Origin: Pseudomonadales bacterium
Lineage (GTDB): Bacteria; Pseudomonadota; Gammaproteobacteria; Pseudomonadales; Pseudohongiellaceae
Assembly: GCA_012103535.1 (NCBI GenBank)
Contig: WLWQ01000002.1
Coordinates: 620,001-684,000, forward strand
Reading direction: 5' to 3'
Length of the DNA stretch: 64,000 bases
Shown here piece by piece: positions 44,585-53,958 of the stretch. A program made the translations under genes and the position numbers. The notes under the pieces were generated by a model. It saw only the letters and a list, made by a program, of their open reading frames with translations, ran no database searches and was not told the origin of the DNA. Position 1 is the first letter of the stretch; the number at the start of each line of letters is the position of its first letter.

Positions 44585-46104
44585 GCAATGTTCTCCCCTT
44601 TGGTCCGGGCGCCTGGCTGTTCTTTTCTTTGTATCTAAGTACCTTGCTTTTGTTAGGTTGGATTGGCCGCAGAGCACGCAAAGAAGATTCCTTGCAGGAT
44701 TTCTATCTTGCTGGTCGCGGCTTTGGTTTCTTTGTTCTGTTTTTGACGCTCTATGCAACTCAGTACAGTGGCAATACAGTGTTTGGCGTCACCGGTGCTA
44801 CTTATCGAATCGGATTTCCCTGGTTAATAGCCGTTCATTACATGTTGGCAATCGTGGTTTTCTTTCAAGTTTTCGCCTTCAAATTACAACCACTGGCAAG
44901 GGAGCGTGGTTATGTCACGCCGGTGGACTTTATCAGGGATCGTTTTAGTTCACGTGCCCTGGCAACTCTCGCGTCCATCGTAATGATAGTGGCGCTTAGT
45001 AATTATTTATTAGCGCAACTCATGACCATGGGCAGAGCATTACAGGGTCTTGCCGGACCGGCAGGAGATATCGCCTATAACTATGGCGTTGTTGGGCTTG
45101 CATTGATTATGGTGATTTATGGCACCCTCGGCGGACTCCGGGCTATCGCCTGGACCGATGTGATTCAGGGTGTGGTGTTGTTTATCGGTTTTCTTGTTTT
45201 GCTAATTCTGATGCTCTATCAATTTGGTCCGATCTCTGCGGCAACGGAAGTTATCGCACAAAATTTAGATCCGGCAAGACTGGAGCGTCCTAATACACCG
45301 ATGCTCAGTGAATGGTTGAGTTACATACTTTTAGTTGGCATTGGTGGGGCACTCTATCCCCAGGCAATCCAACGCATGTATTCGGCGAAGTCAGTAGGCA
45401 AGTTGAGACAGAGCTTTGCCATGATGGCGTTTATGCCTTTTGTTTCTGTCTTAATTGCCTTCATCGTTGGAATTTATGCCTTGGCCTACGTACCAGGGCT
45501 CGAAGGCGCTGCCAGTGATCAGGCCATGGCCAGCATATTGCGAATCGTGCAGGAGCAATCGTTTTTCGGATATGCCCTGGTGGTACTGATTTTCAGTGCA
45601 GTGTTAGCCGCCTTAATGTCCACCGCGGATTCGGCGATGCTTTCAATTTCTTCGATGTTTATTAAGGACATCTATGCTGTGCATTTTCGACCTGGTGCAT
45701 CGGAATCAGAATTAACCAAGATGGGAAAGCGTTGTTCGTGGCTAGTTGTGGGTGCACTAACCTTACTTGCAATTATTTTAAAGGAACAAACTTCGTTGAT
45801 TGGCTTGCTCGACCGCAAGTTTGATTTACTAGTGCAGATTGCCCCGGCATTCATGTTGGGAATTCATTGGATGGGATTGCGAACAGGACCAGTTCTAGTT
45901 GGATTAATTGCCGGCCTAACTATTTCTTTGCTGCTTGCCTTTGGTCCTTTCGATTTTATCGTTGATGGTAAGGTCTGGGGTTTCCATCCTGGTCTGTATG
46001 GATTGGTGGTTAATCTTGCCTGTGCTGTGTTTGGTTCACTTTGGTTGGCCAGCCGGGATATTACCGGCTCTGCAAACAGTTTTCTCGCGGAATCGGAAGA
46101 ATAG
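44581..46104 (+). CDS. Sodium:solute symporter (SSS family), first copy
   Basis: 507 residues from TTG 44581, which has AAAGGA 8 bp upstream and overlaps the DUF3311 stop. Thirteen or so helices; DFYLAGRGFGFFVLFLTLYATQYSGNTVFG is the SSS helix 1 motif, and GTLGGLRAIAWTDVIQG with MSTADSAML are the Na+-site helices. The substrate is probably a carboxylate, sugar or amino acid. Its position right after the cox module suggests import of that enzyme's substrate, but this is inference. Confidence 0.9.
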   Translation: MSNVLPFGPGAWLFFSLYLSTLLLLGWIGRRARKEDSLQDFYLAGRGFGFFVLFLTLYATQYSGNTVFGVTGATYRIGFPWLIAVHYMLAIVVFFQVFAFKLQPLARERGYVTPVDFIRDRFSSRALATLASIVMIVALSNYLLAQLMTMGRALQGLAGPAGDIAYNYGVVGLALIMVIYGTLGGLRAIAWTDVIQGVVLFIGFLVLLILMLYQFGPISAATEVIAQNLDPARLERPNTPMLSEWLSYILLVGIGGALYPQAIQRMYSAKSVGKLRQSFAMMAFMPFVSVLIAFIVGIYALAYVPGLEGAASDQAMASILRIVQEQSFFGYALVVLIFSAVLAALMSTADSAMLSISSMFIKDIYAVHFRPGASESELTKMGKRCSWLVVGALTLLAIILKEQTSLIGLLDRKFDLLVQIAPAFMLGIHWMGLRTGPVLVGLIAGLTISLLLAFGPFDFIVDGKVWGFHPGLYGLVVNLACAVFGSLWLASRDITGSANSFLAESEE

Positions 46105-46189
46105 TGAAGAGATTACGCTTCTCAGGTCACGGGCTCCAAGATCTCGATTTCATTGCAGGATTTTCGCCTCTGCTTTTTACCTGAGCTGT

Positions 46190-46885
46190 TTATAAAGGAT
46201 AATTTTCCTCCTGTTCTTTTTTAACGTAGGCCTCCAAGCTTTTAGTCTTTTCAGGCTTGAAGAATTGATCGGTGATTTCAAGCTCACTCATTCGATCCAA
46301 TCGAAAATTCCGAAAATCTTTGCGTCCTTCACACCAGGCCAACAAAAGCCAGACTGGCCCAAAAAACACCAGCGCCAAGGGTCTAATTTTGCGCTTAGAT
46401 ATTCGGTCATCAAGCGCTTTGTAGACGAATCTGATTTTCTGTTTGCTGCGAATACTTTCACGAATTTCAGAAAAGTCTACGTCCCAGGGAATTTTCGCTC
46501 GACTTTCTTCTGAATGGGTGGCGAGTTGCTGCATCTCGTGTAATAAGTTTTCCGGTAATACAGCCTGTATTTTTTTCAGGGCACTGTTAGCTTTTGTGGC
46601 GAAGCGATCATCGGTCCAATGACGCACCATGCTGATTCCTAATGCGATAGCTTCCAGCTCATCCGGATCAAACATCACCGGCGGCAAGTGATATTTCTTA
46701 TCGATAACGTAACCGACGCCGGCTTCACCATAGATTGGCACCCCGGAATTCATTAAGTCTTGAATATCCCGGTAGACGGTACGCTGGCAAATTTCGAATT
46801 CTTCAGCGATTCGACGGGCCGTCACTGCGTGGCGTAAGCGACGCAGATAATGGACGATCTGAATCAGGCGGTCGGCTCTTCTCAT
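46190..46885 (-). CDS. YafY-type HTH/WYL-domain transcriptional regulator
   Basis: 231 residues. An N-terminal winged helix (RLIQIVHYLRRLRHAVTARRIAEEF then RTVYRDIQDLMNSGVPI) is followed by the WYL domain with KQKIRFVYKALDDR, LVFFGPVWLLLAWCEGR and FRNFRLDRMSEL. WYL regulators sense ligands such as cyclic di-nucleotides or single-stranded DNA. It is divergent from a VOC-family gene 55 bp away, which is its most likely target. Confidence 0.92.
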   Translation of the reverse strand: MRRADRLIQIVHYLRRLRHAVTARRIAEEFEICQRTVYRDIQDLMNSGVPIYGEAGVGYVIDKKYHLPPVMFDPDELEAIALGISMVRHWTDDRFATKANSALKKIQAVLPENLLHEMQQLATHSEESRAKIPWDVDFSEIRESIRSKQKIRFVYKALDDRISKRKIRPLALVFFGPVWLLLAWCEGRKDFRNFRLDRMSELEITDQFFKPEKTKSLEAYVKKEQEENYPL

Positions 46886-46940
46886 AGTGTGATTGCAGCA
46901 CGATTACAGCACTTTATTCACATTATCAGAGGAATTCAAA

Positions 46941-47333
46941 ATGATTGGATATGTCACATTAGGAACAAATGATCTGGCTCGTGCAGCGGCTTACTACGAT
47001 GCGTTGTTCGATTCGATTGGAATAGGTCGCTATATGGAGGAAGAAAACTACTTCGTCGCTTGGGCACAGGAGCCTAATTCCCCATCAGTTGGGGTAGCAA
47101 TTCCTTTTGATAAACAATCTGCATCGGTTGGCAATGGAACTATGGTGGCGCTATTTATGGAATCGCCGGAAAAAGTGCAGGCCTTTCATAAAAAGGCACT
47201 GGAGTTGGGGGGTAGTGATGAAGGCGCCCCAGGATTCAGGCCAGAATCCAACAACAATGGATTCTATGCAGGTTATTTTCGAGATCTGGATGGCAACAAA
47301 CTCAATGCTTTTTGCATGGTGCCCACGAAATAG
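46941..47333 (+). CDS. VOC/glyoxalase superfamily protein 1
   Basis: 130 residues from ATG 46941, 8 bp after AGAGGA. IGYVTLGTNDLARAAAYYDALFDSIG and a final FRDLDGNKLNAFCM show the beta-alpha-beta-beta-beta layout of vicinal oxygen chelate proteins; the metal residues are H/E-poor, so a glyoxalase or bleomycin-resistance-type role is uncertain. It is divergently arranged with the WYL regulator. Confidence 0.85.
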   Translation: MIGYVTLGTNDLARAAAYYDALFDSIGIGRYMEEENYFVAWAQEPNSPSVGVAIPFDKQSASVGNGTMVALFMESPEKVQAFHKKALELGGSDEGAPGFRPESNNNGFYAGYFRDLDGNKLNAFCMVPTK

Positions 47334-47346
47334 TTAGTTTAATACA

Positions 47347-47409
47347 AAATTTTTGGGGTCAGAGATTTAACCCAACTCTGGTTAATTGGTCTGGCCCCTA
47401 ATTTTTTAA
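47347..47409. repeat. REP-like palindromic element
   Basis: An imperfect palindrome: GGGGTCAGA (47355-47363) pairs with TCTGGCCCC (47390-47398) with one G-T wobble, flanked by A/T runs, and an inner TAACC/GGTTA stem. GGGGTCAGA is the arm of dispersed REP-type repeats linked to REP-associated tyrosine transposases, as I recall. It lies between convergent genes and could also end transcription from both sides. Confidence 0.55.
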
Positions 47410-47431
47410 CAAACTCTAACAAGCTGGGGAC

Positions 47432-47725
47432 TTACGGTTTAATCAGTGGATGAATTTCCGATAAGTGATCAAAGTCAGTGCTGTTCTGCAAATCCGATTT
47501 ACGCACTGCGTTTGTCGGGTAGTGCGGATCGTCAATAAAGTAATCTAGAGCAGGAATACGGCCCTCTACTGCAGGAGCGATTTCCACATGCTTATTGTCG
47601 ACTTTAACTACTGATCGATCATTGGATTCTTTCTGTCGCTGCTGATTCGAACTGAAAGAAACCAAACTGATTACGGCTATCAGACACAGGAAAGGTAGAG
47701 TGGCTTTAACAAGTTGAGTCTTCAA
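47432..47725 (-). CDS. Small secreted or anchored protein, unknown
   Basis: 97 residues from a TTG start (47725) with GAGGAAA about 9 bp upstream. The N-terminus LVKATLPFLCLIAVISLVSF is a signal or membrane anchor; the rest is polar with a DDPHYPTNAVRKSDL segment. No family recognised. It is the last gene of the minus-strand run from 55.8 kb. Confidence 0.5.
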   Translation of the reverse strand: MKTQLVKATLPFLCLIAVISLVSFSSNQQRQKESNDRSVVKVDNKHVEIAPAVEGRIPALDYFIDDPHYPTNAVRKSDLQNSTDFDHLSEIHPLIKP

Positions 47726-47745
47726 AGCATTTTCCTCAATTGTTC

Positions 47746-48108
47746 TTACTTAGGTTCCCAAAGCTCTATAGGATTTACTTCCGGATCATACACGCGTGCG
47801 AATCTGCCGTTAGGGTAATCTGCTTCATCTACTTCCACTTCGACGTCAGCACCCTGAAGCTGAGCGACCATTGCGTCAAGATCACTCACTCGAAGATTAA
47901 GCATCCACATCTGTGTTTCTCTGCCGAAATATTCGGTGTCATTGGAAAACGGGGCGAATACTGTAGGCCCCGCATCCTGTGACCAGGGCTCTACATCGTA
48001 ATTCTCGGGAACCAGATCGATGCCTAGATTTGTCGCGTACCATTGCGCCAGTGCTTTGGGATCTTTCGATCTGAAGAAAAATCCGCCTATCCCGGTTACT
48101 TTTTCCAT
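47746..48108 (-). CDS. VOC/glyoxalase superfamily protein 2
   Basis: 120 residues with GIGGFFFRSKDPKALAQWYATNLGI, MLNLRVSDLDAMVAQLQGADVEVE and a C-terminal GRFARVYDPEVNPIELWE, matching the VOC fold with a retained Glu in the last strand. AGAGGTG lies 8 bp before ATG 48108. It is downstream of the M14 peptidase gene in the same run. Confidence 0.85.
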   Translation of the reverse strand: MEKVTGIGGFFFRSKDPKALAQWYATNLGIDLVPENYDVEPWSQDAGPTVFAPFSNDTEYFGRETQMWMLNLRVSDLDAMVAQLQGADVEVEVDEADYPNGRFARVYDPEVNPIELWEPK

Positions 48109-48143
48109 GTGAATGCACCTCTTGGCTTGTTGCTCATTAAATT

Positions 48144-50921
48144 TTACAAATCATTCCAATTAAGAATCGCATTATAGACAAAGGCATGGTCATGCAGATT
48201 TACATGACGATGCATTGGATTCCAGCTCAGCATGACGACGTGACCATCTTCTAATGGTTTGCTCACTATAGCAGGTTCCCCATCGATAATATCCGCACCT
48301 TGCACGATGCCGCCGGAAAGTACTAAGGGAGGACTGGGATCATCGCTTTCTTCTTCTACATCTTCATCCCAATGTTTGGTGCCAAATTGTAAGGGAGAAT
48401 ATTTACGATCGCGGTCCGGTACTGAAAAAACCGGACCATTACCGCGGAAGACATGAGAGATCTCATCATAGCCATACACTAGTGGTGAACTATGATCTCG
48501 CACTTTTACGGTCATCACCGAACCGGGAGTGTTCATACCGCCGGGTCCGCGTTTGTTTATGCCGCGGATAATGCCCGAGTCACTGGCAATAACACCTGCT
48601 GATCCAAGGGTTAAGAGAGTTCCACCTTCTCGAATAAACTCTTCAAAGGCTGCCATGCCTTCGAAGCCCATGCCGCCGGTGATGTCATCGGAACTCAAGA
48701 TGTGACCGAGGTTTGGCGTGTCACTGGAATTTTCATAGGGCAGGGGTGACCATTGCGGATCAATTCCGCCCATTAGCTGCGAAAGTGAAGTGCCGGAACT
48801 CATGTGAGGAATTAAAATCACATCGAAATCCCGTTGCAAATTGCCGCGACGCGCACGATCTTTCGAAAACAAGGTGTAGGGAACCTCTGCTTCGTCCAGG
48901 CTGTAGCGAACCCAGCCGGCGTTTTGAGTCGAAGTCCAACTTTGATAAACACCGAGTCGGGGCAAATCTAATTCATGAGTTGCTACCTCTGGCATATTGC
49001 TGAGATTGGCAACTGGAAGATTGGTATCCGCTAACACTTCCGAAACTCTTTCTCGATTGCGATTATTGAGGTCGCTTACTTCGATGAGCATGCTGCCTGC
49101 TGGATATTCACTGCCTTGAGCTTCAAAAGCTTCCTCGGCGACTAAAACTTCAATATCGCCTAAGGCAAAACGAGTAGGGCCAAATTCGCGTTGCGCATGA
49201 TTGCTAACTACCCACACTGAAGTTTCAGCCGGTACTTCAGTTTTAGGCAAGAATACTTCTTCTTCTCTTAGTCGCCTCGAGGCATGAACCCAAATATTTG
49301 GGTCATCTATCGCTACCACATCAACGCCGTAAACTAAACCAAAAGTCCAGGACACGTCGTCATAGGGAGGAACTTCTACGTCGCTTGGGAAATCTTGTTT
49401 TTCTAACAGAGTTTTCGCCAGTGGACCGTAAGGTTGGTTGAGATTTATCAGAATGTCGCCGGCTTTCACTTCAACATCACCAAAAGTGCGAGTGGTGTTG
49501 GAGCGTTGCATTTCAATGGCATGGCGATGCAGCGCGCCAACCATATAGTTTGCTGCATCGGGATCTGATTGTTCCTGCGGAATAAGAAAGGCATAGGGCG
49601 CCTCTTCTTCGCTCTTCAATAATGCTTCGACCCCTTTCTGATAATAATTGGATAGAAACATTCTTTTGTTTTGTGCCACCATTTCGAGTGAAGCAATGAC
49701 GCCGCTTTGCATGAAGTTGGTGTTGTTACGCATCGACCAGGTGAATTTCTTCGGCGGTGGCGCAGCCCGGTACCAGGTTCGATCGATGACTGGTTCTCCG
49801 GCGTAATTGGAATTGCTTAAATCCCGTTCCATCGTTTCGGCGCTGCCGTTGCCAAAGGTCTCATAGAAGCGACCCATACCGTTGTGGTTGTTGGTGACCC
49901 AAAGCATATAGCCTGGATACCAGCCGGTATAAAAGCCCCAGGTCCAAACACCTTCCAGTCCAAGCCCGCTCAAGCGTGAGATTTCGTAATTAGCCAACAG
50001 TTGCCATTCACCAATGGTGATTGGGCTAACGCCTTCGTTGTAAGGTCCTGTACCGCCTGCAACATAAAGCAGCGGCACCGATTCATGTAAATCCAATGAG
50101 ACCGTAGGCTTGTACTCGTAAACGCCATTGTTGTAATTCAAGGTAATGGGCTGAGTGATTGAAATGCCGTCGCGATTATTATCATGGCGGGTATAGTGCC
50201 CCCAGAACGGAACACTGTTAGGAGGTCGGTCGTAGTAGTCGGTGTGTCCGGCAATATTGGATTTATACCAGTCCACTTGTCGTGCCCGGCCATCAACATC
50301 GAAAACAGGTGTAATCAAGGTAATTACGTTTTCACGAATATTGGCGAAGGGTTCGCGCGTCTCTACCGTCAAGCGATAAGCCAGTTCCATCACCATTTCA
50401 GGTGGTCCAAGCTCTGGTGAATGCAGACCGGCGGTCATCCAAAAAATGGGTACGGCCTGATCGATTACACGATTAGCTTCCAGCCGATTCAGGTTGCGCG
50501 GATCAGATAATGTATTGAGGTGGTCTTTGTAGGTTTCAATGTTTTCTAAGAGTTCTGCATCGGCTATTGCTACTACCAGCATTTCTCTTTCTTCAAAACT
50601 TTGTCCTAATGAGAAAACTTCAACCCGATCAGAAGCTGCTGCCAGGGCATTAAAATAGCCGTAAATTTCTTCAACCTGGGTTAGTTCGCCCGGAGTACCA
50701 ACAGTGTAACCCAAAACATCGCGCGGACTCGGCACCGTTTCATGCTCAGGTAAGACTGCTACCCATTCGGTGAGAAAGTCAGCATCCGTTGTTGCAGAAA
50801 TAATTGCGTTGGTTGCCACTTCATCCATTGCAAGATCACCTACCCGGTCTTGAGCTAAGGTGAAAGTACTTATGCTTAACAAGCAAGCAAGGACGAATGG
50901 TAGAGAGCTATTTCTGATCAT
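48144..50921 (-). CDS. Exported M14-family zinc carboxypeptidase-like protein
   Basis: 925 residues with a signal peptide ending TLAQD. The M14 zinc ligands are HSPELGPPE (H-x-x-E, about 160) and His in SLDLHES; FDVDGRARQVDWYKSN replaces the usual NPDG region. The C-terminal third (about 600-925) contains a ThuA/DJ-1-like glutamine amidotransferase-style domain (MTGLPHMSSGTS-like regions and EFIREGGTLLTLGSAG). The combination fits large M14 proteins of marine bacteria that trim external peptides. It follows the MBL-fold gene by 61 bp. Confidence 0.85.
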   Translation of the reverse strand: MIRNSSLPFVLACLLSISTFTLAQDRVGDLAMDEVATNAIISATTDADFLTEWVAVLPEHETVPSPRDVLGYTVGTPGELTQVEEIYGYFNALAAASDRVEVFSLGQSFEEREMLVVAIADAELLENIETYKDHLNTLSDPRNLNRLEANRVIDQAVPIFWMTAGLHSPELGPPEMVMELAYRLTVETREPFANIRENVITLITPVFDVDGRARQVDWYKSNIAGHTDYYDRPPNSVPFWGHYTRHDNNRDGISITQPITLNYNNGVYEYKPTVSLDLHESVPLLYVAGGTGPYNEGVSPITIGEWQLLANYEISRLSGLGLEGVWTWGFYTGWYPGYMLWVTNNHNGMGRFYETFGNGSAETMERDLSNSNYAGEPVIDRTWYRAAPPPKKFTWSMRNNTNFMQSGVIASLEMVAQNKRMFLSNYYQKGVEALLKSEEEAPYAFLIPQEQSDPDAANYMVGALHRHAIEMQRSNTTRTFGDVEVKAGDILINLNQPYGPLAKTLLEKQDFPSDVEVPPYDDVSWTFGLVYGVDVVAIDDPNIWVHASRRLREEEVFLPKTEVPAETSVWVVSNHAQREFGPTRFALGDIEVLVAEEAFEAQGSEYPAGSMLIEVSDLNNRNRERVSEVLADTNLPVANLSNMPEVATHELDLPRLGVYQSWTSTQNAGWVRYSLDEAEVPYTLFSKDRARRGNLQRDFDVILIPHMSSGTSLSQLMGGIDPQWSPLPYENSSDTPNLGHILSSDDITGGMGFEGMAAFEEFIREGGTLLTLGSAGVIASDSGIIRGINKRGPGGMNTPGSVMTVKVRDHSSPLVYGYDEISHVFRGNGPVFSVPDRDRKYSPLQFGTKHWDEDVEEESDDPSPPLVLSGGIVQGADIIDGEPAIVSKPLEDGHVVMLSWNPMHRHVNLHDHAFVYNAILNWNDL

Positions 50922-50982
50922 GTTTGTTTCCTTTTGTACGGCTTAGACAAATTAAACTTTTAGCGTTACATCTAATGAATTA

Positions 50983-51921
50983 TTAACGAGTAAGACTGAG
51001 ATAGGCGCGATCCAGCAATCGACTCGGATCGCCCATGCGATCGTCCCAATTTGCTGTGGGTTCGGCTGCAATGACTTCTTCCAAGCTTGCGCCTTGCCCG
51101 ATTAGCACCATCATTTTGCCGCGAATTTCCGTCAGCATCGTAATGTACTCGGCAAGATCGTTGTAAGTTGCAACCGGACCGTGTCCAGGTACGACAATGG
51201 TGTCCGGGCTAATTTGTGATAACACGGTTTCGCAAAACGCAATCATACCTTCCAGGTCATCACCATTATCTGCGTGGATAAAAGGATAGCCGGAGTTATT
51301 GTAAACATCTCCCATGTGTACGATGTTGGAACCACGAAAAAAGACTGCAGTGTCACCCATGGTATGTGCTGGTCCGGCATGAATTAAGTCAATCTGTTCT
51401 CCGTTGAAAAACATTTCCATGTGACTTTCATAAGTTGCCACCGGTAAGCCCGCCTCTGAGTAGGGAGCTTGTTCAATTAGCGGAGCAACAACGGTGTTTA
51501 TCGTATTGTGCTTGGTCATCATGTCACGGGAATGGGCGTGGGCAATAATCCATGAGCCCGCTTCACCGAGCAGTTCGTTGCCATCGGCATGGTCGAAATG
51601 CCAATGGGTGTTGATGGTGAAATCCACGTCACCGCCGCCGAGTGAGTTAATGGTGGACTGGTATTTGGGTACCAGATCGGGAAATTGCGAGTCCACGATC
51701 AATACGCCCTGATCGCCAATGGAAGCCAGAATGTTGCCGCCGCGACCATACAAGACATAGCGTCCATCACCAACCGCTTCAGAAGTGATCTCTGTAGCTT
51801 GTTGGCTTTGCACCACGAACGGAAAACCGAGTAAAAGCACGATGGCGGCAAATATGCCGGGCACATAATCTGGAATTCTAAGTTTGCCGATTTGGTAACT
51901 AGAAACTTTATTCTTTTTCAT
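50983..51921 (-). CDS. Exported metallo-beta-lactamase-fold hydrolase
   Basis: 312 residues with an N-terminal hydrophobic segment (about 20-38) and cleavage near VQSQQ. The zinc sites are NTHWHFDHADGNE, His in AGPAHTMGD, Asp in VHMGDVY and a final VPGHGP. This resembles quinoprotein-associated MBL hydrolases found next to PQQ dehydrogenases. GAGGAA precedes ATG 51921, directly after the PQQ dehydrogenase gene. Confidence 0.87.
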   Translation of the reverse strand: MKKNKVSSYQIGKLRIPDYVPGIFAAIVLLLGFPFVVQSQQATEITSEAVGDGRYVLYGRGGNILASIGDQGVLIVDSQFPDLVPKYQSTINSLGGGDVDFTINTHWHFDHADGNELLGEAGSWIIAHAHSRDMMTKHNTINTVVAPLIEQAPYSEAGLPVATYESHMEMFFNGEQIDLIHAGPAHTMGDTAVFFRGSNIVHMGDVYNNSGYPFIHADNGDDLEGMIAFCETVLSQISPDTIVVPGHGPVATYNDLAEYITMLTEIRGKMMVLIGQGASLEEVIAAEPTANWDDRMGDPSRLLDRAYLSLTR

Positions 51922-51948
51922 TGTTATTCCTCGTCGAGTATTTGGAAA

Positions 51949-53937
51949 TTAGTCGGGAAGCGCCCAGGCAAATAAACGTGGGGCCGGTTCGGTTAAGACA
52001 GCAACTACGATGTACTGCTTGCCCTCGTGTTCATAAGACATGGGTGCGGCGATGGCACGAGCGGGCATAATGATTGCGCCAAGCTCTGTGCCTGTGGCTT
52101 TGTCACGTGCCACCATGAGCGGGCCATCTTGATAATTTTGTGCGTGCACCAACATTGTTGGAGTAGCAAGGATTGGATTGCGTCCGCCGCCGCCAAGAGG
52201 GGGCAGGTCTAATCCTTCCAATGCAGGATTGTTCTCTACATTCGGAGCACGATCTCCATTTGGTACCTGCCAAACGATTTCGCCGCGATTCATGTCGATG
52301 GCGGTAATGGTTGAATAGGGTGGTTTTAGCAGTGGCAAGCCTTGGGGGCCGCGAGTTCCACCGTATGAAATTCGACGAAAGCGCAGAGTGGATTCATCGG
52401 GATTAGTTTCTACTACTACCGGCACTGATATGGAATCGGAAGAGGGGATGTACATGATTCCTGTAACCGGATCGACTGCAGCTCCCATCCAATTTGCGCC
52501 ACCACCAGCACTGGGTCTTAATATAGTGCCACGATTGCTGCCTGGCACCGAAAGACTCGGCGGCGTAAACAATGGACCATAAGTGTAATTCTGTAAGATC
52601 TCTTCCGCTTCTGCCCTTAACTCCGGGGTGAAATCCACCAGGTCATTTACCGCTAATCCCTGTTTTTCGAAAGCAGGTGGTTTGGTTGGGATAGGTTGTG
52701 TCGATGACAGTCGTTCGCCGGGTATCACAGGTTCCTGAGGAACTTCCCGCTCTTCGATTACCCAAACCGGCTCGCCGGTTTCTCGGTCGAAGGTATAGAC
52801 AAAGCCCTGCTTGGTGACTTGGGCAAGGGCTTTTATTTCCCTGCCTTCCACGGTTATGTCGATTAAATTAGGTGCAGCCGGTGGATCGTAATCCCACAGG
52901 CCGTGATGAATCATTTGAAAATGCCAACGCCGTTCTCCGGTTTGGGCATCTACCGCCACTACGCTTTGACTGAATAAATTGTCGCCAGGTCGATTGCCGC
53001 CGTAGAAATCATCGGTTGGTGCATCGATGGGAAGGTAAACCAATCCGAGTTCGGGATCCGCACTCATCATGGACCAGACCCCAGAATTACCGGTGCGACG
53101 CCAGGATTCTTCTTCCCAGGTATCAACACCGTATTCGCCAGCCAGTGGGATAGTGTGAAAGTCCCACACATGCTCCCCAGTACGAATGTTATAACCACGC
53201 ACCCACATCGGCGGTCGTTCGCGATTAATCGGTCGCGCCTGGGTAATAGAAGAAGTAACAACGATATCGCCTACTACAATAGGAGGAGAAACCACCCCAA
53301 CCGGTTGCGCGCCAGTCCAGTCCAGCACGTCACGTTCTGCTCTCGGTAGTCCTAAGGTTAAATCGACTTTGCCACCGTTAAACGCAGGATCAGGAATACC
53401 GGTATTGGCATCGATTGAAATGAGATAACCATCGTTAAGGCCGGCGATGATGCGTTCGTCATAACCATCGCTCCAATAAGCCAGGCCGCGATTGTGATAA
53501 CCAAGGTTGTTCACGAACAATCCTCCCACGTACACTTCCGGATTGAAGGTCCAGCGGGCTTCGCCAGTGGCAGGATCGAGCGCGGCAATTTGGTTAACGG
53601 AAGTAATAATGTAAAGCGTACCGTTAACCATCAGAGGAGTTCCCTGAAAGTTGTTTATGCGAACCGTTTCGTTAAATTCATGGATGGCGTCGAGGTCAAG
53701 GTCGCCATCGATCGAAGTCCAAGTCCATGCAACTTCGAGTTGTTCAAAATTGGCAGGCGTAATCTGATCGAGAGGAGAGTACTTGGTAGAGCCAGTATCG
53801 CCACCGTAACTTGGCCAGTCTCCCGACCCGGTGCCATATTGGGCAATTGCATTTGGAGTAAAACTAAAAACAATTAGTATTGCTAGACTAGACGCAAGAC
53901 TGCATTGAATCGCATTTTTTCTTATCGTGACTCGCAT
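51949..53937 (-). CDS. Exported PQQ-dependent dehydrogenase (glucose-dehydrogenase-like), B
   Basis: 662 residues from ATG 53937, with GAGGAA 7 bp upstream, and a signal ending NAIAQ. Repeated propeller tryptophan motifs (EARWTFNPEVY, GERRWHFQMIHHGLWDYDPPAAPNL) and the acidic GDNLFSQSV mark PQQ dehydrogenases; no vicinal CC pair or heme motif is present. This matches membrane-linked glucose-dehydrogenase-like quinoproteins. It lies 22 bp downstream of the related gene at 53959-55815, so the two are in one operon. Confidence 0.9.
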   Translation of the reverse strand: MRVTIRKNAIQCSLASSLAILIVFSFTPNAIAQYGTGSGDWPSYGGDTGSTKYSPLDQITPANFEQLEVAWTWTSIDGDLDLDAIHEFNETVRINNFQGTPLMVNGTLYIITSVNQIAALDPATGEARWTFNPEVYVGGLFVNNLGYHNRGLAYWSDGYDERIIAGLNDGYLISIDANTGIPDPAFNGGKVDLTLGLPRAERDVLDWTGAQPVGVVSPPIVVGDIVVTSSITQARPINRERPPMWVRGYNIRTGEHVWDFHTIPLAGEYGVDTWEEESWRRTGNSGVWSMMSADPELGLVYLPIDAPTDDFYGGNRPGDNLFSQSVVAVDAQTGERRWHFQMIHHGLWDYDPPAAPNLIDITVEGREIKALAQVTKQGFVYTFDRETGEPVWVIEEREVPQEPVIPGERLSSTQPIPTKPPAFEKQGLAVNDLVDFTPELRAEAEEILQNYTYGPLFTPPSLSVPGSNRGTILRPSAGGGANWMGAAVDPVTGIMYIPSSDSISVPVVVETNPDESTLRFRRISYGGTRGPQGLPLLKPPYSTITAIDMNRGEIVWQVPNGDRAPNVENNPALEGLDLPPLGGGGRNPILATPTMLVHAQNYQDGPLMVARDKATGTELGAIIMPARAIAAPMSYEHEGKQYIVVAVLTEPAPRLFAWALPD

Positions 53938-53958
53938 CCACATTTCCTCGATTAACAA

